DNA from: Vitellaria paradoxa
Lineage: Eukaryota > Streptophyta > Magnoliopsida > Ericales > Sapotaceae
Assembly: GCA_019916065.1 (NCBI GenBank)
Contig: CM034240.1
Coordinates: 41,194,561 to 41,258,560 of the forward strand
Direction: 5' to 3'
Length of the DNA: 64,000 nucleotides
Below the pieces are notes generated by a model. That model was not told where the DNA came from. It searched no databases and saw only the letters and a list, made by a program, of their open reading frames with translations. Positions 1 to 10,947 of this stretch are shown piece after piece (positions within the stretch are counted from its first letter, which is position 1; the number at the start of each line of letters is the position of its first letter). The position numbers and the translations under genes are program-made.

Positions 1-2
1 AT

Positions 3-287
3 AAAGAATACTTTCTAGCGGGTTGGGAGGCCACTATGAAGAAAAACAACATCGATCACACCAACCCCATCTACAAGGAGGTTCCTTATCCAAATCCACA
101 TAGCCCAGCTCCCCAATTTAGTTTTGAGCGCCCACCTCAGAACCCCTCAGTCCAAACTTTTGAAGAGGATATCAAAGAGGGCGAGGTCGAGGTCGAGGTC
201 GAGAGCTCCCAAAAGGACACTTCCACACAAGGAAAAGAGATCAATCTAGTTGTGGAAAGTGATCCTTCTAAGGAGGGAAAGAAATGA
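3..287 (+). CDS. Antisense open frame at the 3' end of the gypsy element, 5'-partial
   Basis: This frame is open from the first complete codon of the window (position 3) to a TGA at 285-287, so it probably begins to the left; the ATG at 36 is internal. The readable part is about 94 residues, with a Pro/Asn/Pro-rich stretch, then an acidic Glu-Val repeat (about residues 60-70), then a Lys-rich end. It lies antisense to pol, downstream of integrase. Tat-lineage elements are known to carry antisense extra ORFs at this position, so that is the likeliest identity. I recognise no domain. It could also be an unrelated host fragment. Confidence 0.4.
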   Translation, partial: KEYFLAGWEATMKKNNIDHTNPIYKEVPYPNPHSPAPQFSFERPPQNPSVQTFEEDIKEGEVEVEVESSQKDTSTQGKEINLVVESDPSKEGKK

Positions 288-1252
288 GCCCCTCCATTTT
301 TTACCTTTTGTCTTTCCGTTTATTCAACTATACAAAGATGTATCGAACTCTGTAGACTTCCAACTTGAATGAATGGAAATTTTTCGATCTCTTTAGATCT
401 TCACTTTAACTTGCACTTTCTGTCTTTACTTCTTCAGAACTATTGATGCATTACTTGAAGGGTATTTTGATTTGCTTGCCGACGAGATCATAGGAAGGGT
501 AGCCGAAGAGTACCCGGAGGTGTTCTCTCATGAGATAGCAATTAATCATTTTAACAAATGCTGACTTCCTAGTTTGACTTCTGTTAGGGCAGACTCTAAC
601 ACTAATACGAATGTAGAATAACTTTGTCCAATGTAAAATGACTTTACTTGTACTTACAAGTATTTGCAATAAAAGTTCGTGTGTTATGTTCTGTCTGTGA
701 ATGACTTATTATTCAAATGCTTGTGTTTACGCCTCCAATGAGCAATCTTTAACAATTAAGCTTCACTTAAATTGCTTCAAAACTTCACTAAGGTTCTCTT
801 ACAGTCAAACTTTTCAAAAATTAGTCACATGGCAAGAATAAACTTTCTAGTAAGAAGAATACAATTTAACACATTGAAGGATAGCTTTTCACATACCTTA
901 ATGAGCTCGGCTGCTTTTGAACTTAAATTTAATAACAGAGACTTTCACTTTCTAAGAGGTTTTGCCTTTCATATCAATGCCGAGCTTTCTTTATAGGGGC
1001 TTTCGCTTTCTGAGAGCTTTCGTTTATTTGTACCAACGCTCAGGAAATACAGTGTGGCCCCTTTTTAACAAAAGGGGGTGTGGTTCCCTTTCTGTACCAA
1101 CGCTCGACAAGCTGAGCGCGACTTCTTTTTGAACCAACACTAGAGGGGGTTGTGGCACCTTCCTGTAAACACTAATCTGTGATAAGCTTTTGAAATTACT
1201 TCTGCTTTTATTCATTTTCATAAAGAAATCTTTCAATGAATGTACAACAATT
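288..1252. other. Gypsy 3' non-coding region between integrase and the missing 3' LTR
   Basis: There is no long gene here. A short coding-like open stretch runs on + from 442 to a TGA at 562-564. It starts just after a candidate splice acceptor (tcttcag, ending at 437) and encodes an acidic, helix-like peptide containing LLADEII; it may be a second exon of the antisense frame ending at 287. From 1030 to 1160 there is an imperfect repeat: gtaccaacgctc at 1030 and 1094 and a diverged copy at 1131, each followed by a G-rich tract. Confidence 0.4.
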
Positions 1253-3196
1253 CTAGTGACAGTACAGTTTTAAATGGGCTAAGTTCCATGGCCTTTTGAT
1301 CTGCTTTCCTTCCATGTCATTCAACCTGTAGGCTCTATTACCGAGCACCTCCGAGACGAGAAATGGTCCTTCCCAATTGGCTCTCAGCTTTCCTTCAGTA
1401 GGATCTTTCCTGGTTCCTATTAGCTTTCTCAATACATAGTCTCTAACTTTGAATTCTCTCTGCCTGACTCCTTTATTGTATTTTCTTCTTATCTCTTGCT
1501 GATAGTTAGCTAGCCTCAGTGCAGCAAGTTCCCTCTTTTCATCAATCAAGTCAAGACTCACTGCCATTGCTTTGTCATTCTCCCCTCGATCAAAAGCTTG
1601 AGTTCTAATGCTCGGCAGGCCAACTTCCAATGGAATGACTGCCTCCACGCCATAGGCTAGAGAGAAGGGAGATTCCCCAGTTGACCTTCTTGGAGTTGTG
1701 TGGTAAGTCCAAAGCATAGACGAGAGCTCATCTACCCACTTCCCTTTTGTTGCTTCTAACCCCTTCTTGATACCACTGAGGATGACTTTGTTTGTAGTTT
1801 CAGCTTGTCCGTTGCTCTGGGGGTATGCTGGTGTTGAGTAAATATTATTGATTCCATACCTAGTACAATATTCCCCAAATGAGGTGCAATCAAACTGTAT
1901 CCCATTATTAGAAATAAGTGTTCTAGTGATGCTGTACCTTGTAATGATGCTCTTCCAAACAAATTGAATAGTTTTGGCGTCCCTGATATGAGCCAAAGGT
2001 TCTGTCTCCACCCATTTAGTGAAGTAGTCAGTGCTGACCACTAATCATTTTCTATTTCCTGAGGCAGTAGGCAGCAGTCCAACTAAGTCAAGCCCTCATT
2101 GAGCAAATAGCCAAGGGCTGGTCAGAGGGCTAAGTTCTTGTGCTGGTTGATGAAGTATGGGAGCAAACCTTTGGCACTTCTTGCATTTACGGACATAAGT
2201 CTGGGCATCCTTCCCCATCCTCGACCACCAGTATCCCTGTGTAGTAGCTCTATGCGCCAATGACATGCCCCTAGTGTGTGCCCCACAGACTCCCTCATGT
2301 AGCTCATAAAGAAAGTCTTGTGCCTTATCAGGATGAACACAAAGAAGATAGGGTCCTGCAAAGGACTTCTTATATAGCTTATGATCTAGAGAAAGCCAGA
2401 ACCTCGTAGCCTTAATCTTGAGTTTCTTTGCTTCTGTCTTGTCCGCTGGGAGACTTCCATCCTTCAGGTAAGAAATGATAGGATCCATCCAAGATGGAGC
2501 CACTTCGATGCATGCCATGTCTCTACCCTTAGAAATGCTCGGCCTCTCAAGGACTTTCATGAAGACGCTATCAGTCAGCCTTATCCATGGCGAGGTGGCC
2601 AGTGTTGCAAGCACATCCGCATGAGTGTTGTGATCCCTTCCAACTACTTCCACACTCACCTTATCGAAATCTTCAATTTTCTTCTTTACTAGCTCTAAAT
2701 ATTCCGCCATCTTCTCATTTTTGGCCACATATTCACCCTTCAACTGATTCACAACCAACTGAGAGTCTGTCTTCATTACTATACCCTTTGCCATTAAGCG
2801 CCAAGCAATGTTAAGCCTGGCCAGGAGAGCTTCATACTCTGCCTCATTATTGGTGGCTTTGAACTTAAGCTTTATTGCATATTCAATAGTAATCCCCTCT
2901 GAGGTCGTCAAAACAATGCCCACGTCGGCTCCCTTCTTTGAAGAAGACCCATCAACCTCCAACTGCCAAGGTTGAGGATTACTACTGTGGTCAGTGGCAG
3001 CCTCAATTCTAACTTCCACCTGCCAAACTTCATGTACTAAATCTGGAGCTAGAGTGGTAAATTCTGCTACAAAATCGGCCAAGACTTGCGCCTTTATTGC
3101 TGTTCTAGGAACATACTTTATATCAAATACACCCAGGGAAACTACCCATTTAGCCATTCTTCTTGATAAATCAGCCCTTTTTAATAAAATGACCAA
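1253..3196 (-). pseudogene. Gypsy pol, second RNase H plus integrase
   Basis: The 3196-2096 block holds the extra RNase H domain (start LEVDGSSSKKG, then NNEAEYEALLA and the KTDSQLV motif) followed by the integrase HHCC zinc-binding region (H..H, then CKKCQRF). The 2041-1253 block holds the integrase core and C-terminal domain (STDYFTKW, YPQSNGQAE, and WEGPF near the end). Two defects stand out. A TGA at 2045-2047 interrupts the frame where the family has Trp. The second catalytic Asp of the D,D35E triad is replaced: the sequence reads ISNNG where ISDNG is normal. A frameshift near 3180 separates this block from the RT block. The integrase is dead on two counts. Confidence 0.88.
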
Positions 3197-4243
3197 TTAG
3201 CTGATCAGTCACGACCTGAATCATGTGGGCATGAAAGTAATGAGCCAATTTCCTCGAGGCCATCACCAACGCTAAAGTTAACTTCTCCAGGGGAAAGTAT
3301 CTGGTTTCTGCCCCCTGCATTGTCTTACTTACATAGTAGATAGGGTGCTGTTTTCCATGCTCTGTCCTCAACAAGACAGCACTGACCGCATGTTCTGAAA
3401 CCGCCAAATACAGCTGCAAGACATCCCTGGCTGAGGAGTTGAAAGAATTGGTATGGTTGTAAAATATTCTTTAAGTCTATCCAGCGCCTTATCTACTTCA
3501 GCATCCCATAGCATCTTATTTACACCTTTCAACAGCTTAAAGAATGGTCGGCACTTGTCAGATGATCAGCTAATAAACCGGTTTAGTGCCACCACCACCA
3601 CCATCCCTGTAAGCTTTTGAACTTCTTTTTTAGTGCGTGGGGGAGAAATCGACTTGATAGGCCGGATTTGTTCAGGATCTGCTTCTATCCCTCTCCTGCT
3701 CACCAAGTGGCCCAAAAACTTCCCGGAGCCCACTCCAAATGCGCACTTGGCAGCATTGAGTTTCAGGCCATACTTATCTAAAGTGGAGAAGACATGTTGG
3801 AGGTGCTGAAGGTAAGTGTCTAACTCCTTACTCTTTACCACCATATCATCAATGTAGACCTCCATCATCTTACCGAGGTCTTTTTTGAATATCTTTGTGA
3901 CCAACCGCTAGTAGGTGGCTCCAGTATTCTTCAATCCAAAAGGCATGACTTTGTAACAATATACCCCTCGAGGGGTAATAAACGAGGTCTTCTCCTCATC
4001 AGGACCGTACATGGGGATCTGGTGGTATCCTCTGTATGCGTCCAAGAAAGACATTCGGGAATATCCAGCCGTGGAATCAACAAGTTGGTCGATCTTTGAC
4101 AAGGGAAATGGATCATTTGGGCAGGCTTTATTCAAGTCCCTGTAATCTACGCAAACTCTCCATTTTCTGTTCTTATTCTTAACCACAACTGTGTTGGCCA
4201 ACCACTTAGGGTAAGAAATTTCCCTGATGGCCTCAGCCTCCAA
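3171..4243 (-). pseudogene. Gypsy pol, reverse transcriptase and first RNase H
   Basis: The 4243-3908 block has the RT fingers and palm (RVCVDYRDLNKACP, FLDAYRGYHQI, MPFGLKN). The 3904-3566 block has the catalytic YIDDMVV and the GHLVS.RGI segment. The 3419-3171 block is the RNase H of the pol polyprotein (YYVSKTM, LEKL.LALV, VVTDQ). Breaks include a TAG at 3908-3910 between ATY and RLV where CAG is expected, and a TGA at 3566-3568 after RFIS where CGA is expected. Both are C-to-T type changes. A missing stretch between 3566 and 3419 is out of frame. Confidence 0.88.
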
Positions 4244-4303
4244 CAGCAGACCAACTTCTTCAATGACAGCTTCTGCATGCTGTAAAGCTGACCTTCTTGC
4301 CTT

Positions 4304-5019
4304 TTACACAATCATTTTTGCCCTCGGATTAATATTTAGCTTATGACTCATAACCTCAGGGGGAATACCTGTCATTTCTTGGGGAGTCCAGGCAAATGTT
4401 CCAATGTTCTTCAGTAGCATTTCTGTCAACTCTAACTTCTCCTCCGTGCTTAAGTTTGAGCCGATCAGGAAAAATCTATCATGCTCGGCAGGGTCGACTT
4501 GGTACTTCTCCAATCCCTCAATGGCTTTCTTCTGTGGATCGCCACCAACATCGTCAATCTTTGGGGCGTCCTCAGGCAATTGCGTCAATTGGACTTGTTC
4601 AGGGATGGTTCTAGACTTTAAGGCTACGGTGAAACACTTTTGAGAGATATCTTGGTCCCCACTGACTTCAATCACTTCTTCGCCATGGGAAAACTTTAGT
4701 ACCTGGTGATAGGTCGAGGGGACCGCCTTCAGGGCATGGATCCACGATCTTCCTACTATAGTATTATAGGAAGAAGGGGAATCCACCACCGTAAATTCAA
4801 CCTCCTGTTCCACCGGCCCATACGTGTTGGGGTAATAACTCTACCCAGGAGCCAAATGGGGGCAGAGTTAAACCCAATCAGTGGACATTTCGCCAGCTCT
4901 AGGTCTTCTTCGGTCAGTCCAAGCTTTTTAAATAAGTTTAAAAACATAACCTCAGTTGAACTGCCAACGTCAACTAGGATCCTTCTCACCTCTGATTCAA
5001 ACATCCTCAATGTGATCAC
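4304..5019 (-). pseudogene. Gypsy aspartic protease region
   Basis: The 5019-4756 frame carries the retropepsin-like core ILVDVGSSTEVMF, where the usual D-T/S-G triplet reads D-V-G, probably inactivating. The continuation is in another frame (4813-4304) with the family's flap and C-terminal motif YNTIVGRSWIHALKAVPST, so there is a frameshift near 4800. The frame ends at 4304 with RAKMIV, just before the RT block; the linker is broken by stops. It sits between gag and RT, as expected. Confidence 0.8.
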
Positions 5020-5142
5020 GAGGGCATCATTATGTGGCGTCCAAACTCCAGAACTTTCATCCTCGTGAAAAGTGATTTCCTTTGTAGCTTCCTTTCTCAG
5101 GCGTTTGCTCGGCTATCCAACAACACCCAAGATCTCTCATGC

Positions 5143-6924
5143 TTATGGAGCTAGAGAACAATTAATGATGCTCTGGGGGCGTTGCTCCATATGAATGACG
5201 TGGATGACTGCTTGCCTTGGAACCTTCTTGCGTGGCCTTGCTCTTGGCGAGGGTTGCATTTCCTCAGCATTATCTCTCTCAGTCATCTCATCATTTGGCC
5301 TTCTGTGTTCTCTATCTTGGGGAGTTGCACCTCCGGTCCTGGTTTCATTTATGAATTCCTTCAAATGCCCACTCCGCACCAACTCCTCCAAATGCTGCCA
5401 TAATGATCGGTAAAATCCAGTGCGGTGCCCCATATCTCGATGGTAGGCACAATAATCCTTCAATTTCTCATTGCCAGGAAAGTCAGGTAATTTTTCTGGC
5501 CACCCAAAATATGGCTTATTTTTAATCTGCGGGAGGATCTTGAAAATAAGCTCCTTAAACACCGTATTAACTGCCTCAAAAATAGACTTTTCTTCGTCGG
5601 GGAATTTGACACCTTTTCCCCTACTTTTGTTTCCCCTCTGGACCTGGAACCTCCATTTTTTTTGCTTGGCTAGCCTAGTCTCATCCTCTACTTTGGCATA
5701 CTTTTCAATCTGGCACATAAGATCAGACATATTGGCTGCGGGTTTCTTAGTTAAAGAAAGCCACCGTCTATCTTCCTTCCACAGCCCCAACTTGAATAAG
5801 GTGACGGTTAGCTGCTCCGAGCACTCCGCCACCTCATTATAAAGCTCCAAATATCTTTGAGAATAATCCCTCAGAGACTCTCTAGCTTTCCTTTTCATGG
5901 TAAGAAGAATGTCAGCAGTCTTTGACTGTTTCGTGTTAGCCAAAAATCGAGTGATAAACTTCTCAGCTAGCTACTGCCAACTTCGGATACTCCCTGGTGG
6001 CAACTTATGGAACCATTGAAGTGTTGTATCCCCCAAACTGGAAGGGAATACCCTACACATGAGATTATCGTTGCCACTCCAGAGTGTCGTGGCCTGCATA
6101 TAGTGACGATAATGAGCCAAAGGGTCTAACTTCCTATCATAAAGATTAAGCCTCGGAGTTTGAAACTTTTTCGAAGGCTCTGTTTCACTGATCTCCTTGG
6201 TAAACGGGGAGGTTGAGATTCTTCCCAAGGTCCTTCTTGCCATCATCCACGTTCTTTGGCCATGGGAGTCCCATTCTATCAACTGTCCCGGCTCGTTAAC
6301 CTTTGTCTTCCCTGCCTTAATATGCTTTGCTGATGCTTCCTCCTCACTGGACAAATCTCATTCGTCTTCATAACGCTTCTTTTGAGTCAGAAACTTTTTC
6401 ATGCGTGAGCTTCTCTCACGATGCACCTTAGGAGGCATGTCAGCGTGAGATTTCACACCACATTCCACAACAGACTTAAAAAGGTGATAACTATTCTTGA
6501 GAGGGGTGACATTACGTCGTGAACGAGAGTGCATTTCATCTTGTTCCTGCATATCTCCCTCATCTTGATCATCTGGGATTTTATAAAGAGAATCGTAACT
6601 TTCATCCGATCCTGAATCAGAATCATCATGATCAACTTCCTCACGTGCAACTAGCTTTCCTTTCTCCCTACTTAGCTCCAAAAGAATTTCTTCTAATTCA
6701 GCTTGCTTTTCGCTGGCCTTAGCCATCAGCTCCTCCCGTCGTTTCACAGACTCCGGATCCTCCGTAGTCTTCTTCCTTGTACGCTCTAAGCCCGAAGTCC
6801 GGATGACCAGCACACTTCCTCTAGTTTTGGCTGGGGTGGCGTCATCCTCTTCTCGTGGAGATTGTGGGGGAGTCGTATTGCCTCCTGAAGTCATGACGAA
6901 ATAGTCACAAGAAAACTGAATCAA
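5143..6924 (-). pseudogene. Gypsy gag
   Basis: Gag lies in three consecutive blocks: 6924-6358 (acidic and basic N-terminal region), 6354-5971 (start of the gag domain, DPLAHYRHYMQATTLWS and LGDTTLQWFHKLPPGSI), and 5943-5143 (LAEKFITRF through SLRDYSQRYLELYNEV and the C-terminal CAYHRDMGH region). Breaks are a TGA at 6358-6360 and a TAG at 5971-5973, the latter in a CAG-like context. The normally conserved Cys after the H of the C-terminal zinc-like motif is gone: GHRTGFY where the family usually has a Cys near that end. Confidence 0.82.
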
Positions 6925-6964
6925 GGAAAGTGCTGAGAATCAACAAGAAATGGCTAAATGACGA

Positions 6965-6982
6965 GCCCCACGGTGGGCACCA
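6965..6982 (-). promoter_or_regulatory. tRNA primer-binding site of the gypsy element
   Basis: Immediately inside the 5' LTR, the minus strand reads TGGTGCCCACCGTGGGGC, two bases from the LTR edge. This is the position and form of a minus-strand primer-binding site; similar sequences are common in Tat-lineage elements. The tRNA species was not determined. Confidence 0.65.
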
Positions 6983-6984
6983 AA

Positions 6985-7858
6985 TGTTTGGCAGTAAATT
7001 TTACCACCGGAACTGCTGGCCACGCCAACTAAAAATGTGACTGCGAACTTGCCGAACAAAGATAAAAGAAAGGTTACGGCCAGAGTGGAGGTCTCTAGCT
7101 GGAAAACCCTCCGATACTTAAGTCAGCAAGTATCTTACGATAGAGAAAACTTTTTGAGAGAAAGCAAATAGTGCAATAAATTGGCAATAGTCAACTTACC
7201 TTGACTGTGAAATGAAATGCTGTATTTATAGTAATGTAAATAATAAATAAAATAATACCTGTGATTTGATTGTATTCATGCCTCTAGGTACTTTCTTTCC
7301 TTTCTTGCTTTAAATGCCTTTCACTTCTCATTTAATACCACATACCTTTCATTAAATGTATTTGGTAGCTAAATACGGTTGTATAGTTGGAATTCAGTTG
7401 TCAAACTGTTTATCTGTCAAATCTGTCAACTACTCGTAACGAGATGAACTAATCTAGTTTCCTTAATGGTGATAAATACATAATCCAGTCATAATTAGGG
7501 CGCATTTATGGTTGCATGCCCATATTAATACTGCGGGACCCATGCCTAACATTTATTAGCTGCCAATTGAGAGGCCAAACAAACTTACCTTTGAGATCCT
7601 CGGCTATCGCCACGTGGCAGCATGTTATTCATTGGTTCTAGGAAGCCAAGGCAGCATAAGTCATCTCTGTTGTTATCCACGTGTCAAATCTATAATGCTT
7701 ATCAATGAGGCCACGTGTCTCTTAATAGCTTGTTCGGTAGAGAGCCACGTGTTTGGTCAATGACCATGTGTCCAAAATATAAATGTTCGGTATTGGGTCA
7801 CGTATCACCTCTTTCATTTGTTCGGCATCCACGTGTCCAAATTTTATTTTACCCAACA
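6985..7858 (-). repeat. 5' LTR of the gypsy element (874 bp)
   Basis: On the minus strand it begins TGTTGGGTAAAAT (ending at 7858) and finishes at 6985 with CCAAACA next to the primer-binding site, giving TGTT/AACA ends. The U3 side (7600-7850) contains five CACGTG G-boxes. A TATA-like tract (complement of tatttatagta) lies near 7225. The partner LTR is not in the window. Confidence 0.8.
7611..7835. promoter_or_regulatory. Cluster of five CACGTG G-boxes in the gypsy LTR
   Basis: CACGTG occurs at 7611-7616, 7678-7683, 7712-7717, 7746-7751 and 7830-7835, mostly as CCACGTGTC or CCACGTGGC, with partly mutated versions (catgtgtcc, cacgtatc) between them. G-boxes of this form bind plant bZIP and bHLH factors. 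Their position in U3 suggests an enhancer of the retrotransposon, possibly stress- or ABA-responsive; that role is inferred. Confidence 0.6.
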
Positions 7859-9297
7859 TTTTGCCCCCACTCTGGTTGGGAAAACTATATTTCCCAAGCA
7901 TTTTTCAGTGCTTTAAATGCACCCTATGTTAGCTTTTATGTAAAATTCTCTTACCCTAGTAGAAATAGAAAATTCTTGAAAAAAATTATCACACGAAAGA
8001 AATAAAGGTTCAATTTAGTGATAAGGTAATGAATTACAATATAAAATTTTACCAGTAAAGATATTTTTAGTAATGTGATATTATTGTAAAAATAAATCTG
8101 ATACTATTTTTTTTTAATTAAAACATTATCTTATTATTTCATCACCAAATGATAATTCTAATGAAGAATAATAATTCATTACTAACAATTTTATATAACT
8201 GATTTTAATACGGTTTTTTAGTGATGAATTAGTATAGTTAATTATTAAGCATATAATGAAAATAATCACTATATAACCAGCGTCACGCCTGTTGTGACAA
8301 TTTTGTCAAAATAACATGCACCAACAAATTTTATTTTATTTTTTATTTATTTTTCTAAAATCTATCTATCTTCTAGCTATCATGGTCTTCGTCTTTGATT
8401 GACGTTTTAACTACTTGCTAGCTACTTGTAATATTCTATATGGATAAACTCCTAAATCAAAGCAGCATTGTGAGGGGCAGCCTAAATTGCTATGCCAAAA
8501 TAAAAAAAATAAAAATAAATAAATAAATAATTTGATTAACTTTGCAACTTTTATTTCTTATTTTAACTTTTTAGCAAAGACTTCGTCCTGGCAAAGTATG
8601 TAACTTTTTGGAACAGTGAGTAGTCTTGTGATTGTTTGACAACACTCCAACGAACACGGTTTTGAATTAGTAATAAATGATGGGCTTCGCAATTGAAGTT
8701 AGGTATTGTCTCATGAGTTAATTTTAACACATTGCCAATATAGTGATGTTTTATATAAGGCGTACTAACAAATATAATTTGATCTCGCATTTTTTTCTTC
8801 CTTGACCACCACAACATACAGCTCACCTGTGCATATATATATATATATATTTATATTAGAAGGGACACACAGTGTTTGTGTCTTTAATTAATTTTTTATT
8901 TTATTTGAAAGCATAAAAAATTGTGTCTAATAATAAATAATGAATAATTATTAATTAAAATTATTTAAGTAGATAACAAGTAATTAAGTATCTAGCAAGT
9001 AATTAAAGAATATTTAAGGAAAACAAAAAAAAAACAAAAAAGTAAATTTACTTAAATAGTTTACAAAAATTAAAAAATTACTTATCGTTTGGGGGACACA
9101 CACACAGTACACACACAAATGAGATGGGATGCTGATCACCAGTCGACAAACACACACACACACAAGTGAGTTGCGTGTTATGGGGGTCAAGGACGTAGAA
9201 AACGCCGGGCCTTGTCAGAAAACACGATCTGATTCACGTTTTCTGCCTATCTGTAAGAAAATATATTTTGATTTTACACTTTTAAACTTATCAACTT
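7859..9297. other. AT-rich intergenic DNA
   Basis: No gene is seen. It holds a short (TA)n at 8832-8850, A/T homopolymers, and a CA-rich stretch near 9099-9163. Confidence 0.6.
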
Positions 9298-9300
9298 AGT

Positions 9301-9517
9301 AATGCTATACTTGTACTCTCTCTCTCTTGCATCCCTCTTACACTTCACTGATTATGACGAGTCATGATCAGTATAGTCTAATTAAAAATCATCACAACCG
9401 TATGTACAAAATGACATCTAACGATTGTGATGATTTTGAACAGAATATGCTAGTTATGACCCGTCATAACTAGTAAGATTTAAAAAAAGTGTAAGAGAGA
9501 TGGTTAAGTATAGCATT
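9301..9517. mobile_element. MITE-like inverted-repeat element (217 bp)
   Basis: The two halves are near-complementary over about 100 bp each. The left end is aatgctatactt (9301-9312) and the right end its exact complement aagtatagcatt (9506-9517). Inside, cttacact pairs with agtgtaag, and atcatcacaa pairs with ttgtgatgat. The unpaired loop is only about 20 bp. A 3-bp direct repeat, agt, flanks both ends (9298-9300 and 9518-9520). There is no coding capacity and the superfamily is uncertain. Confidence 0.75.
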
Positions 9518-9522
9518 AGTTT

Positions 9523-9692
9523 TATCAAATAAAGTGCAATGGCATTGCATTTCCATCAGGAATATATTAACAATTATATTTTCGTGAACAAGATTTGGTC
9601 AATTTGTTATCATTTCAACATTAAAAAGAAAAAAAATCATTAACATATGACACATGTCCATCCATAGTCAATGTAGAAAATTTCCTTCACAA

Positions 9693-9726
<34 letters not shown>

Positions 9727-10947
9727 GTAATAGCTTAATTTCCAGCATACATGAAGTTGTTTATTTCTCATTTGAATATTCTTCGAATAAAGGATGACAA
9801 GGGACCTGATCGTGTCACGTGCGGCTGATCAAAGATAAGATATTGAAATCTCAAAATGTGTCTGATATTTCATGTCTATCTTCATTGCCCCGCTATTTGA
9901 ACAATGGCGTACAAGCCGCCAAATTTACCGTCCAAAAACGATTCAAGACAATATGTTAATTCTATATATATATAGTCACCATCGATCCATCTAAAAGTTG
10001 TATCCTTGCGCCAACAAAACTTATTTCACGGTATGGTAAAGGAAAAGTTTGTCACAAATTTTAAGAACAACCATTTTGTTTTAGCTTTCTTTCTCCTCAT
10101 GATAGGGGATGCCATTTAAATTGAAATTTCATGTTTAAATATTTAAAACACCTGGAAGTTTCTGACATGAAACGCACTGCAAGAGATTTGAGTTTTAGCG
10201 ATAAAATGTATAATTCAATAAAAATAAAAATAAATTTTGTTTGTTGATATTATACATGTTATCATTGCAAAGTTGTCACTAAAAAATATAACATTAAAAG
10301 TATATGGTGATAGTAATTAAGTTTGGTTTGCCAATAATTAGTTAACCTTTTTTTTTTAAACATTTCTTTTACCAAATTTAATTTTTTGGGGGTAATTTTT
10401 AGATATTTTACTCATATATGGGTGAAAAAATAAATTCCTATAAGTCAACTTTTTCACTCTTACATGAATTTTTCCATTTGAAAATAACAATTGATTAAAT
10501 TAAATTAAATTTTAATAAAAAAGTAATATGAGACAAGAGAAAAAAAAAAAAAGATAAAATAAAGAAGGTTGACTAATCGTTTTCCAGCAAAGTCTTAACA
10601 ATTGACTTTTACTACAAATTCTTATATGTTTAATTAGAAATAACACTAATTGTTAATATTAAAATTTGAGATAAAAATATTAGTGATGAAGTATGCTTTA
10701 TCCCCAGAAAAATCATTTAGTGGCAAATAAGGTAATTAAGTCATAAACTATACGTTTAGTAGCGGGCTTTAAGATCAACCATAAATTACAAAAAATATTT
10801 TATTGACAAAATTATGTGTGTGTGTGTGTTTTATTGACAAAATTATATGTGTGTTTGCATAATTGTTCTCGTAATAAAATAAACTTCCCAAAACTATCAC
10901 ACACAACATAGTTTTAGACACTTCAGAGCATCAGGGCAAGATAAGCA
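9523..10947 (+). other. Upstream region of P450 pseudogene 1, shared with other P450 units
   Basis: From about 9780 this region matches 21.2-22.1 kb and 23.7-25.7 kb: for example caccatcgatccatctaaaag (near 9978) with its copy near 21347, and caagagatttgagttttag (near 10180) with its copy near 23668. It is therefore part of the duplicated P450 unit. A long (AAT)n lies at about 9694-9725 and a (GT)n near 10817-10830. No separate gene is seen. Confidence 0.6.

Larger units (their letters stand above)
1..7858 (-). mobile_element. Ty3/gypsy LTR retrotransposon, Tat lineage, decayed, left end outside window
   Basis: Read on the minus strand, the order is LTR (6985-7858), primer-binding site, gag, protease, reverse transcriptase, RNase H, a second RNase H, and integrase. 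The second RNase H domain between the pol RNase H and integrase is the hallmark of the Tat lineage. The LTR ends are TGTT/AACA. No 3' LTR is seen before position 1, so the element continues to the left, and the target duplication cannot be tested (right flank is 7859-7863, ttttg). Every coding block has premature stops or frameshifts, so this copy cannot be autonomous. Confidence 0.93.
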
